NCBI RefSeq assembly: GCF_001039355.2
Contig: NW_019776068.1
Span: 237,705-301,704, forward strand
Origin: Lingula anatina
Lineage: Eukaryota; Brachiopoda; Lingulata; Lingulida; Lingulidae
Reading direction: 5' to 3'
DNA length: 64,000 bases
Under the pieces are notes generated by a model that had not been told where the DNA came from, did no database searches, and saw only the letters and a list, made by a program, of their open reading frames with translations. Positions 1 to 11,517 of the stretch are shown one piece after another; the first letter of the stretch is position 1; each line of letters begins with the position of its first letter. The position numbers and the translations under genes are program-made.

Positions 1-771
1 TGGTCATTTGGCTCTGTGCTTGGTGGCCAGACGCTGCTTACTCTTCATTTGTAGTGAAGAATTCACAGAATTTCTGGGAATATTTCCACCACTTCTCCTT
101 GGCCAGACAGCCAGACACTGCCTTGCCCTTTAGGTGTTATGCTGAACTCTCAGAATTTCTGTGAATTCCAGTGGTCAGTCTGACTTTTCACCTGGGGATC
201 ATTTGTCTTTACCCTTAAAATAGAGGCTAATGGCTCCAAGATAACCTCTCAGACATTTTCCTGAGCCAGCCCTGGCAACCCTGTTCACCTGCATTCCTCT
301 GGTACCATCAGAATACTCCATTGTGGTGAAAAGTTGCTGGATATTAATGTGATTTTTGCTTATAATTTGCAGTACAATACAATACCCATGTGTTATATAC
401 ATGGTTGCAATATGTAGTTTGTTCAGAGGAAATGGTGTTAATCTCTTGTCAGTTGTTTGGTATGTCAGCTGGCCATCAGGTGTGAAAAGGGGATTAGACT
501 GGATTGGTATAGTTTAATAACACCTTCAACTTTCAGGGTTTTACGTGTACTTAGTAGGGGAAATCTTATATGATATCCATCTAGTTAGCACTCTCTCCTT
601 CTCTCTCTCCTTAGTCTTTCTCATCTGTGGTCATGGTCAATTTGTAGGTGCTGATTTACTTGGCTACTTTGTGGTCATCACCAACACCTCCCTTGAGCCA
701 TGCCCATTGAAATTGCCAACTCCTGTCTGTCCATGTGCATGGGGGAGGTATTCTGAAATCAGAGCGAGGGC

Positions 772-798
<27 letters not shown>
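772..798. repeat. (AT)n microsatellite
   Basis: About 13 TA/AT units without interruption. Confidence 0.95.
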
Positions 799-802
<4 letters not shown>

Positions 803-1241
803 TCTATGTGATTTGCATTCCAGTCGATACCGTTCAAGTTGTGTTTTGTGATTTAAGGGCATACTTTGAAAATTTCATTACGTGTGCACATTGATTTTTT
901 CTCCCGATTCTCTCTTGTGGTGTAGTATATATCTATGTTGAATGAAGATGTAGATGGTTGTTGTCATTGGAAGAAATGGCAGTCTTAGATTGTGGAGGAA
1001 AACATTATAATTATTGTGTGTGTCTAATTGGTTTGTTGTTGAAGTAGATCTGATTCACTTTTGTTGCACCCCTTGTATTGTTGTGTTGTTTTGTAAGATG
1101 AAAAAGGGGTATTTACAAAGGAATTTATTGAGTCATCAACAGTGAACTTAAAAACAATGTCCATTGAGTAATGAGAATCTTTTTCAAAATTAGTTTTCCA
1201 TGGTCCTTTTGTTGATCGATGATAAGTGATTTTGTAAGCCT

Positions 1242-1270
1242 CCCCTCCCCCCCCCCCCCAAAAAAAAAAA
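1242..1270. repeat. Poly-C / poly-A homopolymer pair
   Basis: A C-rich run of about 18 bases passes directly into 11 A. Adjacent C and A runs recur elsewhere in the window (for example 47391-47411). Confidence 0.9.
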
Positions 1271-1282
1271 TCGTCAGTCTTA

Positions 1283-1473
1283 GAGCCCATTCAGAACAGA
1301 CGATCAGAGGATTTTCTGATCCACAGATCAAATATGGTGGACCATACATGAAATGGCACATGTAGAGGCAGGGAGACCATCAGTGGATAAGTTGGCTCTT
1401 CTTTCATGTAAGGTCGGCCATATTTGATCTGTGGATCAGTAGAATGTATCTTCTATTCTGATAGTGAATGGCC
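1283..1473. mobile_element. Diverged foldback MITE-like element
   Basis: The ends are inverted. CTGATCCACAGATCAAATAT at 1317-1336 is mirrored by ATATTTGATCTGTGGATCAG at 1420-1439, and the outer ends read GAGCCCATTCAGAACAG and, complemented, GGCCATTCACTATCAGAA. The same end pattern (GGCCC-TTCAGAACAGT, ATCAAAT-TG-CGACC) appears in the element at 15899-16077, so the two belong to one family. No coding capacity. Confidence 0.65.
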
Positions 1474-2101
1474 TTTTACACACATAATAGTACATCAACT
1501 TGTCCTTAGGTGGTCGTCACAGGATGTTCATTTGTACTATTTACCAGTACTAGTATATATATATATATATCATCAATTGTACGTTAGTGGCATGGGTGTG
1601 ATGTTCCTGAATGTCTTAATTTCCCATTCATATGTGTTTTGGGCCAAGCCTTGATTTAACACATTGTCTTAAATGTGGACGTCAATAAAAATAGATTTAT
1701 TTATCTTTAGATTGGTGACTCAGGTTGCCTGGTCACAATGTTTGATGTATCTGTCATAGTTTCTAGGAAACCAAGTGGACTTGGTTTGATACATGGCATA
1801 ATTCTTGGTTTCAAAAAGCACCCATTTGTAGGTTAGCGAGAGATTCAAACTATGGGACACAGGGTCACGTAATTCTCTAATTAATCTTATTGTGTAATTT
1901 TCATATCCGCAACCATATTCAAGTCAAAATGAATTTATACATATTTTAAAGATTAGGTATTTTTGCTAGGAACACAACACATAGAAGCATAATGTGTCCT
2001 GAACCCTATTTCACTAGTGACAAATTTACCTAAAGTAGGTGTCTTTTTCCTATTGCCGGAAGTTCATACATTAAATTTATCATGGAAAACAAATTCCCTG
2101 C
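1474..2101. other. Non-coding, no gene recognised
   Basis: AT-rich sequence with a short (AT)n run at 1553-1570 beside a TACTAGTA octamer at 1548. Nothing else is supported. Confidence 0.7.
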
Positions 2102-3705
2102 AATTAATGCAAGAAATTGGGTGCACTGATGTATTCCCAATGTGCTTAATTGTTTTGTTGTTGAAATGAATCATTCTAATTTGTTTTGGTTGCTCCCTTG
2201 AATTATTTATTGTCTTGTTGATATGGTATTTTTATGTTACACACACAATTTGATTCTGCAGGGCATGATTTTGTGGGCAGGCGTTTGTACGAGACTCGTA
2301 TTAGACTTGGGATAGTTGATGCATGGGTCGCAGAGTATTTTTGTACGCTGAATTTATGTTTTGCTAAACTGCGCCAAAAGTAACAGTTTCAAATGCTGTG
2401 CAGTCCGGTGGCCTAAAAGACATTGATGTCTTATGATCTAAGAGATTTGACGTCCTGTCTGTACTGGACATTCTTCATTTCCTAGGTCTTGCTGACCGAA
2501 CTGTGGACGTCTAGGTTGATTAGATAACATATCGATAAACAGCAAAGTGATAATTACAAAAAATAACCCAGAGGCAAAACCTAACAATAGATATTCTTGT
2601 AAATTGATTTTTCATTGGTTGCTGGTGATGAACATTATGAATCATGCGGAGTGCAGATCTTTGATGGGTACTGAGTGAATAGTTAAATGAATTGCAGTTT
2701 ACCGAGCTGCCTAGAAAAATGTATTATATTACAGATATTTCAATTTAGTCAATAAAAAGGGGGTATCAAAGCGAATTTCTCACGCCTTCTGTGTGTTCCA
2801 TGTTATCAAGAATACAATTATTGATATTCTGGATCATAATGCCGCTCATGAAAAGTAAAGCATATAATTTTCCCACCCAAATGACAGATGTTTATGCAAC
2901 CAAAACAGCATAACAATACTTCAGATATATGATATTTCAGCCAGTAATACATTTGTATGAGACATGAATTATATATTTATACCACAAAAACAACGGAACA
3001 ATACGCCCGCAAGCCGTTGATATTTGCACTAACAACACCATCCCAACCGCAGGTATTTGACTGGAGATAGGGGGGGAAAAAAGGAGGAAAGTTTTGTGGC
3101 CAAAAACCACTCACTCAGCTGCATAGATCTAATAATATATTGATGTGTCGGGGCAATAACAGTCTGGATCAAAAGGCATGTTACTTGCCACTGTTTTGTT
3201 TTTACATAAACAGTGACTCATCCCTCAGTCACGCAGACTAAGTAAAACATTCATAAGTCCAATGCAAATAATGAGACTTCAAGTATATCTCTCGGCCATA
3301 TCTCTGATTTCGGACTCTACTGAATAAAGCTCTTAGCACATGGAGTGGTACAGTTTTGGGTCTGTCACTATGATGTCCTAACATGTAATTAAAAGCAAAG
3401 AAAGATGTGTGTGCATGCATGTGTTTGTCCCTGTGTGTGTGTGTGTGGGGGGGGGGGGTCTGTACTCTCTTCCATAAGACCCAGTGAGATGAACAAAATT
3501 GATCTGATTATTTGGCAGCAAAGAGCATAGGTCCATGTATTTATGTCATTCTTTGTTATAATTAATAGCAACATGACAATTAATTTGTCAATGTCTTGAA
3601 CTCTTGAACTGGTGTTTGCGTTCGCATGTCGATAGTACTTTGAGGCATGTGGGGGGAGGGGGGTGGGGGCAAATGTTCGTAGCAACTCCCCCAGCAAAAA
3701 CAGGC
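2102..3705. repeat. Tandem duplicated segment A, copy 1
   Basis: About 1.6 kb that repeats at 3707-5307 after a single N at 3706. Roughly 1% mismatch by eye, plus length changes in the (GT)n/poly-G tract at 3432-3458. No coding sequence was recognised; the open frames simply recur in both copies. Confidence 0.88.
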
Positions 3706-3706
3706 N
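3706..3706. other. Single-N assembly junction
   Basis: One N separates copy 1 and copy 2 of the 1.6-kb duplicated segment. Confidence 0.9.
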
Positions 3707-5307
3707 AATTAATGCAAGAAATTGGGTGCACTGATGTATTCCCAATGTGCTTAATTGTTTTGTTGTTGAAATGAATCATTCTAATTTGTTTTGGTTGCTC
3801 CCTTGAATTATTTATTGTCTTGTTGATATGGTATTTTTATGTTACACACACAATTTGATTCTGCAGGGCATGATTTTGTGGGCAGGCGTTTGTACGAGAC
3901 TCGTATTAGACTTGGGATAGTTGATGCATGGGTCGCAGAGTATTTTTGTACGCTGAATTTATGTTTTGCTAAACTGCGCCAAAAGTAACAGTTTCAAATG
4001 CTGTGCAGTCCGGGGGCCTAAAAGACATTGATGTCTTATGATCTAAGAGATTTGACGTCCTGTCTGTACTGGACATTCTTCATTTCCTAGGTCTTGCTGA
4101 CCGAACTGTGGACGTCTAGGTTGATTAGATAACATATCGATAAACAGCAAAGTGATAATTATAAAAAATAACCCAGAGGCAAAACCTAACAATAGAAATT
4201 CTTGTAAATTGATTTTTCATTGGTTGCTGGTGATGAACATTATGAATCATGTGGAGTGTAGATCTTTGATGGGTACTGAGTGAATAGTTAAATGAATTGC
4301 AGTTTACCGAGCTGCCTAGAAAAATGTATTATATTACAGATATTTCAATTTAGTCAATAAAAAGGGGGTATCAAAGCGAATTTCTCACGCCTTCTGTGTG
4401 TTCCGTGCTATCAAGAATACAATTATTGATATTCTGGATCATAATGCAGCTCATGAAAAGTAAAGCATATAATTTTCCCACCCAAATGACAGATGTTTAT
4501 GCAACCAAAACAGCATAACAATACTTCAGATATATGATATTTCAGCCAGTAATACATTTGTATGAGACATGAATTATATATTTATACCACAAAAACAACG
4601 GAACAATACGCCCGCAAGCCGTTGATATTTGCACCAACAACACCATCCCAACCGCAGGTATTTGACTGGAGATAGGGGGGAAAAAAGGAGGAAAGTTTTG
4701 TGGCCAAAAACCACTCACTCAGCTGCATAGATCTAATAATATATTGATGTGTCGAGGTAATAACAGTCTGGATCAAAAGGCATGTTACTTGCCACTGTTT
4801 TGTTTTTACATAAACAGTGACTCATCCCTCAGTCACGCAGACTAAGTAAAACATTCATAAGTCCAATGCAAATAATGAGACTTCAAGTATATCTCTCGGC
4901 CATATCTCTGATTTCGGACTCTACTGAATAAAGCTCTTAGCACATGGAGTGGTACAGTTTTGGGTCTGTCACTATGATGTCCTAACATGTAATTAAAAGC
5001 AAAGAAAGATGTGTGTGCATGCATGTGTGTTTGTCACTGTGGGTGTGTGTGTGGGGGGGGGGGGGTCTGTACTCTCTTCCATAAGACCCAGTGAGATGAA
5101 CAAAATTGATCTGATTATTTGGCAGCAAAGAGCATAGGTCCATGTATTTATGTCATTCTTTGTTATAATTAATAGCAACATGACAATTAATTTGTCAATG
5201 TCTTGAACTCTTGAACTGGTGTTTGCGTTCGCATGTCGATAGTACTTTGAGGCATGTGGGGGGAGGGGGGTGGGGGCAAATGTTCGTAGCAACTCCCCCA
5301 GCAAAAA
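3707..5307. repeat. Tandem duplicated segment A, copy 2
   Basis: Collinear copy of 2102-3705. After the shared CAACTCCCCCAGCAAAAA it runs on into unique sequence, as expected if it is the haplotype joined to the following contig. Confidence 0.88.
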
Positions 5308-8182
5308 GGAAAAAAAAGTGGGGAAAAAAATGCCAACATCTGTCTATGTGGTTTACATGTAGTCTGAAAATAAATCATATTCCAGCATGGTTACAGCTGC
5401 AGTATCTTATCTTCTCAGTGATCTTCTACCTGCTTAGATTAGAGAGAGTTATCTGTTTGGTTAACTGGCTCAATAATCTCAGTTTTTCACAGGTGTCTTC
5501 TTGCCAGTACTGCTTGTATGGAAGCTGTGTTTAGAGTCTGCTTAAGTGAGGCTTCTGTTTTAATATTTTAAGATGCAATTGGATGAAATTGAATTTAGGT
5601 TTTTTATGTGATTAGGTAGTGATAAAAAAAAAAACTTTTCTGAAGAAAACGAAGGAAGCAAAGGAAATCATAAATAATTGTTACAAAGAAAGTGTATAAA
5701 TGCTGTCATCAGACCAATTTTTTTTTATGTGAAAATACTCATATGCTACAGGCTACAGCAAAAGAAAGGTCAAATTGAAACTGTAGTCAAAAAATAACCT
5801 AAAAGATATATGTGCAAAGTGAATGCACTGAGGTGTCAACACAACACATACTTAACATACCCCTTCAATCATTATTATATATATTACCTTTACCTTTAGG
5901 CATATAATGTATCGTTAAGACAGGTATGGTGGACAGCTTGACCACTCCCTCTGCTCCATTTGGGCCATTTAAACAGTTACAGAGGAATCGTAAGACCACC
6001 CATTTCATACAGGTTTAATTGACTGAAAGGGTGATATATATATACCACTGAAGATAGTAAGCTCCTCATTTAAAGGTGTTAAGATGACAATCACACCACC
6101 CATCTGCTTGCACCTGTACTTACTGGCATAGACGGGGTGCATTTCTAGTGAAGTTGTTACGATTTAACTTGGTGCATATTTTTTTTTTCAGGTATGTGAT
6201 TACAGTTTTTAATCACATTGAATAGAATTACAGCTTGGAGAGAGATGATCTCAGTTCCTGTTAAGAAAAGCTAACAAAACTTTTTTTTTTTTTTTGTTAG
6301 AATAAGGAAGTCTATAATATTGATTTTGCAACCTCATGAAAATGATTTTCAGTATGCAGGAAGTAGTTTTTGCTTATGCAAAAAAAACAAAAAAAAAAAA
6401 AAACAGTAACATTAAAATCCAAATTCTAAACTATATCCTTCACCTTGTCAAACAGCCTAATGCATGACAAGTCGTGATTGCGCGCGAGCCACATAGATAG
6501 TGTAACAGAGCGTCCTCATGTTACAGGTAGGCAGAAAGCCTGAGATGTTCTTGATGTAAGCAGGGCATTGCCTCGTGCCCTCGTGCTCTTCTTAATTTAC
6601 AGGTGGGTCATGAACCTCCTCTGCTTTTGCTGTATAATATTACGTCTTCTCTTGTAGCGGGGGCCAAAAGATTCATAACTTGGAAGGTACCGAGATGTTT
6701 GTTATTGATGATGTAAGGTTTGCATCAGTCTCTGTCAGAGCATGTTTTATCAGGAGGATAATACATCTTTACCTTGGTTGTTATAAAAATTAGAGTTTGA
6801 GGGGGGGGGGGGGGAAGAAAGGGGGGCGGAAAGGGTCAGGGAAGTTTGAATGAACTGTGACTGTTTTATATTCAGCTCACGTTTGCTTGGTGTGTAATAA
6901 TATCATATCTCATGCTCTCATTGGAAGTGGATACTGGATTTTGTGGTTTTGAGAGAATAGAGGATTGTGTGTATCCCAGCTTTATAGTGGAAAGATTGCG
7001 TTGATGTTACATATTGATACATATAATATCATTTTGCATGCCCAGATCTGAGCCCTTTATGTGGTGAATGTTGCTTATAGTTTGGCAAAGGCAATATTAC
7101 AGGTGATTTGAGTCTGTATTTGAAATTAAAGTTCTTCATGAATGGTAATGCAACATGAAAGACTTCTCTTTGGGTAGACTAACCATATCTCCCCCAGCCC
7201 CCCTCCCCCACCCTCACCCACCACCAAATAAAGTGTCTGTTAAAATTAAAGATAAAAATGAATAAGGTGAGTAAATTACGGAAAAGACGGTGATGTAATT
7301 AATAAATTTACTCGTTGCCTTGATGGAGGAGGCATGTAAATCTGTTTAACTGATTGCATTCAGCAAGAGTCACTGTGGAGTTGGATCGATCTATATAGAC
7401 CGCTGGTGTCTGTGGGAATGGGGCCTGAATCAGCATGCCTTGGGTCAGCATATTGATGTATGTGGAGCCTGTTCCATTAGTGCAGGGTCACTTCAACCTA
7501 ATTACTGCCTTCTGTCTAGACAATCAATTGGGCTTGTGCAACGTGATTATTTATCAATACTTTGCCAGCTAGGAATGGCTGGAAATAAGTGGAGACCTAT
7601 AGCATGCAAGTACAAGCAGGGGAGTTGGTCTTTTTTTTTTTCTTTTTTTTTTTCCCCTTTAGTTGACCTTTTTGTCCCAATTGACCCAACTTGAGCATCG
7701 CCACATAGAAACTTGTAATGATCAAACTTACTGTCAGACCTCCTTTCCATTTATTAAAAGTCAAAAGAAGGGAAATGGGCAAGTTACTAGTGTCATTTTT
7801 TGTGTGCGTTTTAATGTGTTTCTTTATTGGTGTCATCGATTTCCACCTTATTTGTGAAAGTCTGATCAATGAAATAATTTGAAAGAGCTGATGCATGGTC
7901 AAGTGCGTGGGTGTTAGGCCAGTGTGTGAAAGCACGTTCATGCATGTGGCCATCTGGTAGTTCACTTCGTGCTTAAACTGGCAGCCATGTGCTTGCAATA
8001 TTTGAATTATGAGTTAATATTTGTGATGGAGATTTGCAAATAAGTGTTGGGTAATGGAGTTGAACTGTTAGTAAACTGACTGTTTTAAAGTGTGTACAAA
8101 TACGGTTCTAAATTTAAGAGATGTTTACTTCTTGATGTTAAGGGTCAACTCATGTTTAGGATGAGAACAGCAGTGTGGTAGG
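5308..8182. other. Non-coding, no gene recognised
   Basis: Homopolymers (T near 6180 and 6283, A near 6389, G near 6802) and pyrimidine tracts at 7630-7660. 7345-7430 resembles one arm of the foldback family at 21901-22151. Short open frames are shaped by the homopolymers and carry no recognised motif. Confidence 0.65.
7345..7430. repeat. Solo arm related to the 21.9-kb foldback family
   Basis: It reads TTTAACTGATTGCATTCAGC, then GAGTCACTGTGGAGTTGGAT, then GTCTGTGGGAATGGGGCC. This parallels the right arm of 21901-22151 (TGACTGCACTCAGCGAGAGT, GCAGAGTTGGATTGATCTA, GTCTATGGAAATGAGAC). No inverted partner was found nearby. Confidence 0.55.
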
Positions 8183-8443
8183 TTAAAGGGATAATAAGGC
8201 TTCGTTTTGGCCAAAAAATGAATTTTCCTGGAGAAAACAACAATTTTCCCATACTTACCAATGGTTAATGAATCCATTTTTACATTCAAAGTTAGTCCCT
8301 GTTTTTTTTTTCTAAAAAGTTTGTTTTTTGTTATAATCTCTTAAGAGATGTATAGCCATCAATGGAGGTCATGTGGTCTAAAGACAAGCTCAGATATCAG
8401 AATAACAGCTATAACTGCCCTTTTTGTGGTAAAACAGAATATA

Positions 8444-8444
8444 N
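8444..8444. other. Single-N assembly junction inside nested elements
   Basis: One N where the sequence jumps from the interior of the outer element into the MITE, skipping the first ~16 bases of the MITE. Confidence 0.85.
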
Positions 8445-8668
8445 AATGTCTATTTTCTAAATTCTATTTGCGGTATGTCTTATGATCACGGTCTGTGGCC
8501 TGAATATCCCGCGGCGTAATTACTGGCAGTTACTATAAGTTACTATAAGTAACTGGCTCGCGCTGCCAGTAATTACGCGGCGGGATATTCAGGGCACAGA
8601 CCGTGATCATAAGATAGCGCAAATAGAAAATAGAAATTAGAAAATAGACATTGCATGTGAACGAAGCC
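8445..8668. mobile_element. Harbinger-like foldback MITE nested in another element (5' end lost at N)
   Basis: Same family as 55040-55306: inverted arms with the CG-rich core, and a right end TTGCATGTGAACGAAGCC followed by TAA (8669-8671). On the outer element's left end TAA also precedes GGCTTCG (8195-8197), so the target was TAA within the host repeat. The central 10-bp unit is GTTACTATAA, twice, the complement of the unit at 55 kb; this copy is therefore inverted. The left arm lacks about 10 bp (CGCGAGCCAG). Confidence 0.75.
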
Positions 8669-10017
8669 TAACTCTTCGTTTTGGCCAAAAAATGAATTTT
8701 CCTGGAGAAAACAACAATTTTCCCATACTTACCAATGGTTAATGAATCCATTTTTACATTCAAAGTTAGTCCCTGTTTTTTTTTTCTAAAAAGTTTGTTT
8801 TTTGTTATAATCTCTTAAGAGATGTATAGCCATCAATGGAGGTCATGTGGTCTAAAGACAAGCTCAGATATCAGAATAACAGCTATAACTGCCCTTTTTG
8901 TGGTAAAACAGAATATATTATATTTCTATGAGTTGTTCACAATGTTTTTATTGTGAAATATAGATCTCATACGAAGAGTTATTATCCCTTTTTAAGTGAG
9001 TTTTTTAAGTGAGTTGAATGAATTAAAATAGCCTGTCCCCCCCCCCCCCACACACACACACACACAAACAAACACATAAAAAAGTGGTACTTTAGATTAA
9101 GTATTTTCTCTCCACACACAAACACACAAAATTGGACAAAAAAACCATACAATCCATTTAAATGTCTAGTAGGTAATTCTAAATATATGTAAGAAAAATG
9201 TATGAAATACAGTAGTAAAAATACCAGATTCACTAAATTCAATCCTTCTGTAGAATTCTTGATTTTTGTGACATGGTGCAATTTGTCCCATGTGGTGAGT
9301 CGACAGAAGAGAGACCCCCCCCTCCCCCCTTCAATCTAATATTTCATCATCTCAACTTAGTTCAGACCTCTGTACTTGAACTAATTTTCTCATGTCATCA
9401 TCTCTTGCAGTGCAAACCATGCTGTTATGCTTGCTTCAGTAGTTTTAGTTTTAGGAAGAAAGGACCATGGTGTAATGGGGAGGACAAAGACAGCACCCCT
9501 GCTTGGGTGCCTGCTGGAATCTTTCTTTGCTGATAAATAGAGGCCATGTTATATACATATACATATACATATATACATATATATAGCATTTGCCACAAAG
9601 AGTTTGGAATAGAATACAGGCTGAGTGAGTGAAGGAGCCCTTTGACATGAACAGTGACAAGAAAGCAGGTCTTCTAAATTGAATTGTGCATGTTAACACA
9701 GGCTCGTTAGCACACTGAGTACTTGTAAAGCACTGGGGAATGGGCCCTATACACTGGTGCACATTATTGGGTTGTGAAGGGGTTTAGGGGGGCATTTATA
9801 TTGTATAAAGTTTTCCTTTTTATTTATTTATTTCTTATTTTTTTGTTTTTAATGAATAATAAAATTATGTTATAGGTAACTACTAGTAGAGAGGGACCAA
9901 AGAGGATTGACCTTGGCCAAGGCTCATGGACTTAAGTTTTCATCTGTTGTTTCCATGGCAACTCACTCATGGTCTCCGGGGTTGTTTCCTCCATTCATTA
10001 ACTCATACTCCATGTAC

Positions 10018-10018
10018 T

Positions 10019-10065
<47 letters not shown>

Positions 10066-10094
10066 TTTTATTTATTTTTTATTTTATTTTTTTT
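10018..10094. repeat. (ATTT)n microsatellite
   Basis: Tetranucleotide ATTT/TTTA repeat running into T and then a G run. Confidence 0.95.
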
Positions 10095-10902
10095 GGGGGG
10101 AGGGGATAAATTATTTTCCTTCCTTTTCAGCTGGTATTCTATGGTTGGTAACATGGTTAGCAATGGATCCACACGTCATGAGTGCTGTAATAAAAGATTG
10201 CAACCCCTGGGTCTCTAATCTGTTAGCAGAGATTATCCCTAAGTGCTACATATTATCCTCCTCGATGGAAAAGTCATTCGACATCTTTGAACTCTTTGTC
10301 CCCCTTGCAAACAGCACCAATACTAGATATATATGGGTCAAAACACGGTTTAATTAAAGATTTAGCACTTGTGCCCCTTGCAGAGGGGCTTAGTCTACTT
10401 TGTATCCTGCAAATCTTTGTTTAGATCATATTGATAGATTTACCAAAATTAATGACGTCGGAATGACATGGATATATTTACTTGAATCAAAAATCATTTC
10501 GAGCCTCGATGGTGAGCATAGTGCCCCCCCAGCTCAGTTCCCGCCCAGAGGGTGGTACACTGTGACTGACCAATGGAAGGTGTGAAAACTGACCAGTGGA
10601 GGTATTATATAGAAACCAAGGAAGAGGTCTTTAACTGATTGCCTTTTTGACAGACTGTTTGGGTGGTTATTGATGTGTTTGGAAATGATTTGAGACAAAT
10701 AAAATGATCTGAGAGAATATTGATAAAATATTTACTGGTCCTGAGTCCCCTCTTTTCTTTCTATAATTGTGATATTAGGTGGGTGATGTTATAATAATGT
10801 TAATGTTAAGTTGGGAGGAGGGGGGGTAAATGTTCATTATGAATTTAAAATAATTTAAGCTTAGCAATTGATTGATGCTAAATATTGCATGTTTCAAACA
10901 CC

Positions 10903-11009
<107 letters not shown>

Positions 11010-11454
11010 AGACAAATATAAGAGTTTGGGATAAAGCAACCTAGATTATGATGAGAATAAGATCGGGCCTGAATGGGTCTGAGATTCACCCAGTGCGTTC
11101 ATATAACTTGGGACTCGGTGTCTGTGTAGATATAATTGAATTGATGTGTATATATTTATCTCACATGATATTTCTCCAAGATGGGGAACATGTGTAGCTG
11201 ACCTGGCGTAGATTTATCTAATATTATCCTGAAGATGTTAGGAACATGTGCAGGTCTGTCTGGCTGTTTGTGTATTTATACAATGCTGTGATTTATTCCT
11301 GAAAGTACTGTTGTATTATTGTCAGATATCCCATCAGTTAATAAAGTGTGTTGGATAGACCCCTGCCCCCACTCATCTCAGATACAAGACAAACTTTTTC
11401 TGTGTGTTAAAGGGCCCCTCTCTCAATTTTCCTCTCCCCTTTTTCTTTTTTTCC

Positions 11455-11460
<6 letters not shown>

Positions 11461-11512
<52 letters not shown>
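11461..11512. repeat. (CT)n microsatellite
   Basis: Uninterrupted CT dinucleotides for about 52 bases. Confidence 0.95.

Positions 11513-11517
<5 letters not shown>

Larger units (their letters stand above)
1..1282. other. Non-coding, no gene recognised
   Basis: Contains an 18-base inverted match at 59-77 and 151-168 (GAATTCACAGAATTTCTG-like), an AT dinucleotide repeat (772-798) and C/A homopolymers (1242-1270). Short open frames here have no recognisable domain. Confidence 0.7.
8183..8994. mobile_element. TTAA-flanked inverted-repeat element, interrupted by a nested MITE and a misjoin
   Basis: The outer ends read TTAAAGGGATAATAA...CTTCGT on the left and ACGAAGAGTTATTATCCC...TTTTTAA on the right, giving inverted repeats of about 20 bp next to TTAA. 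The interior (AATTTTCCTGGAGAAAACAA onward) appears twice, at 8205-8443 and 8679-8918. Between them sits the Harbinger-like MITE. The first interior copy stops at N (8444) and the MITE then begins without its own first bases, so it is best read as an assembly splice of the empty and filled alleles. The true element is probably about 330 bp. Confidence 0.7.

Noticed and set aside
59-168. Inverted match GAATTCACAGAATTTCTG as a foldback element
   Set aside because: Arms are only about 18 bp with no further pairing outside or inside; it could be chance or an eroded element.
6680-6694. CTTGGAAG|GTACC as a possible exon 1 end (L-G-R)
   Set aside because: The codon before Leu in that frame is TAA, so no coding sequence can lead into it.
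7597-7998. Minus-strand open frame of 133 codons
   Set aside because: It includes a poly-Lys run from a T/C tract and shows no motif.
8205-8918. True tandem duplication of the 240-bp interior flanking the MITE
   Set aside because: The first copy begins with MITE bases fused to host bases and stops at an N, which fits a misjoin of two alleles better than a duplication.
9926-10357. Open frame of 143 codons and an overlapping 103-codon frame
   Set aside because: Both owe their length to an ATTT repeat that lacks stops in these frames; two frames open over the same repeat is the mark of an artefact.
10400-10580. Frame ending in CAATGGAAG|GTGTGA as a possible exon 1
   Set aside because: The frame needed to supply G-R to exon 2 is not the open one, and the peptide does not resemble the STK17 N-terminus.
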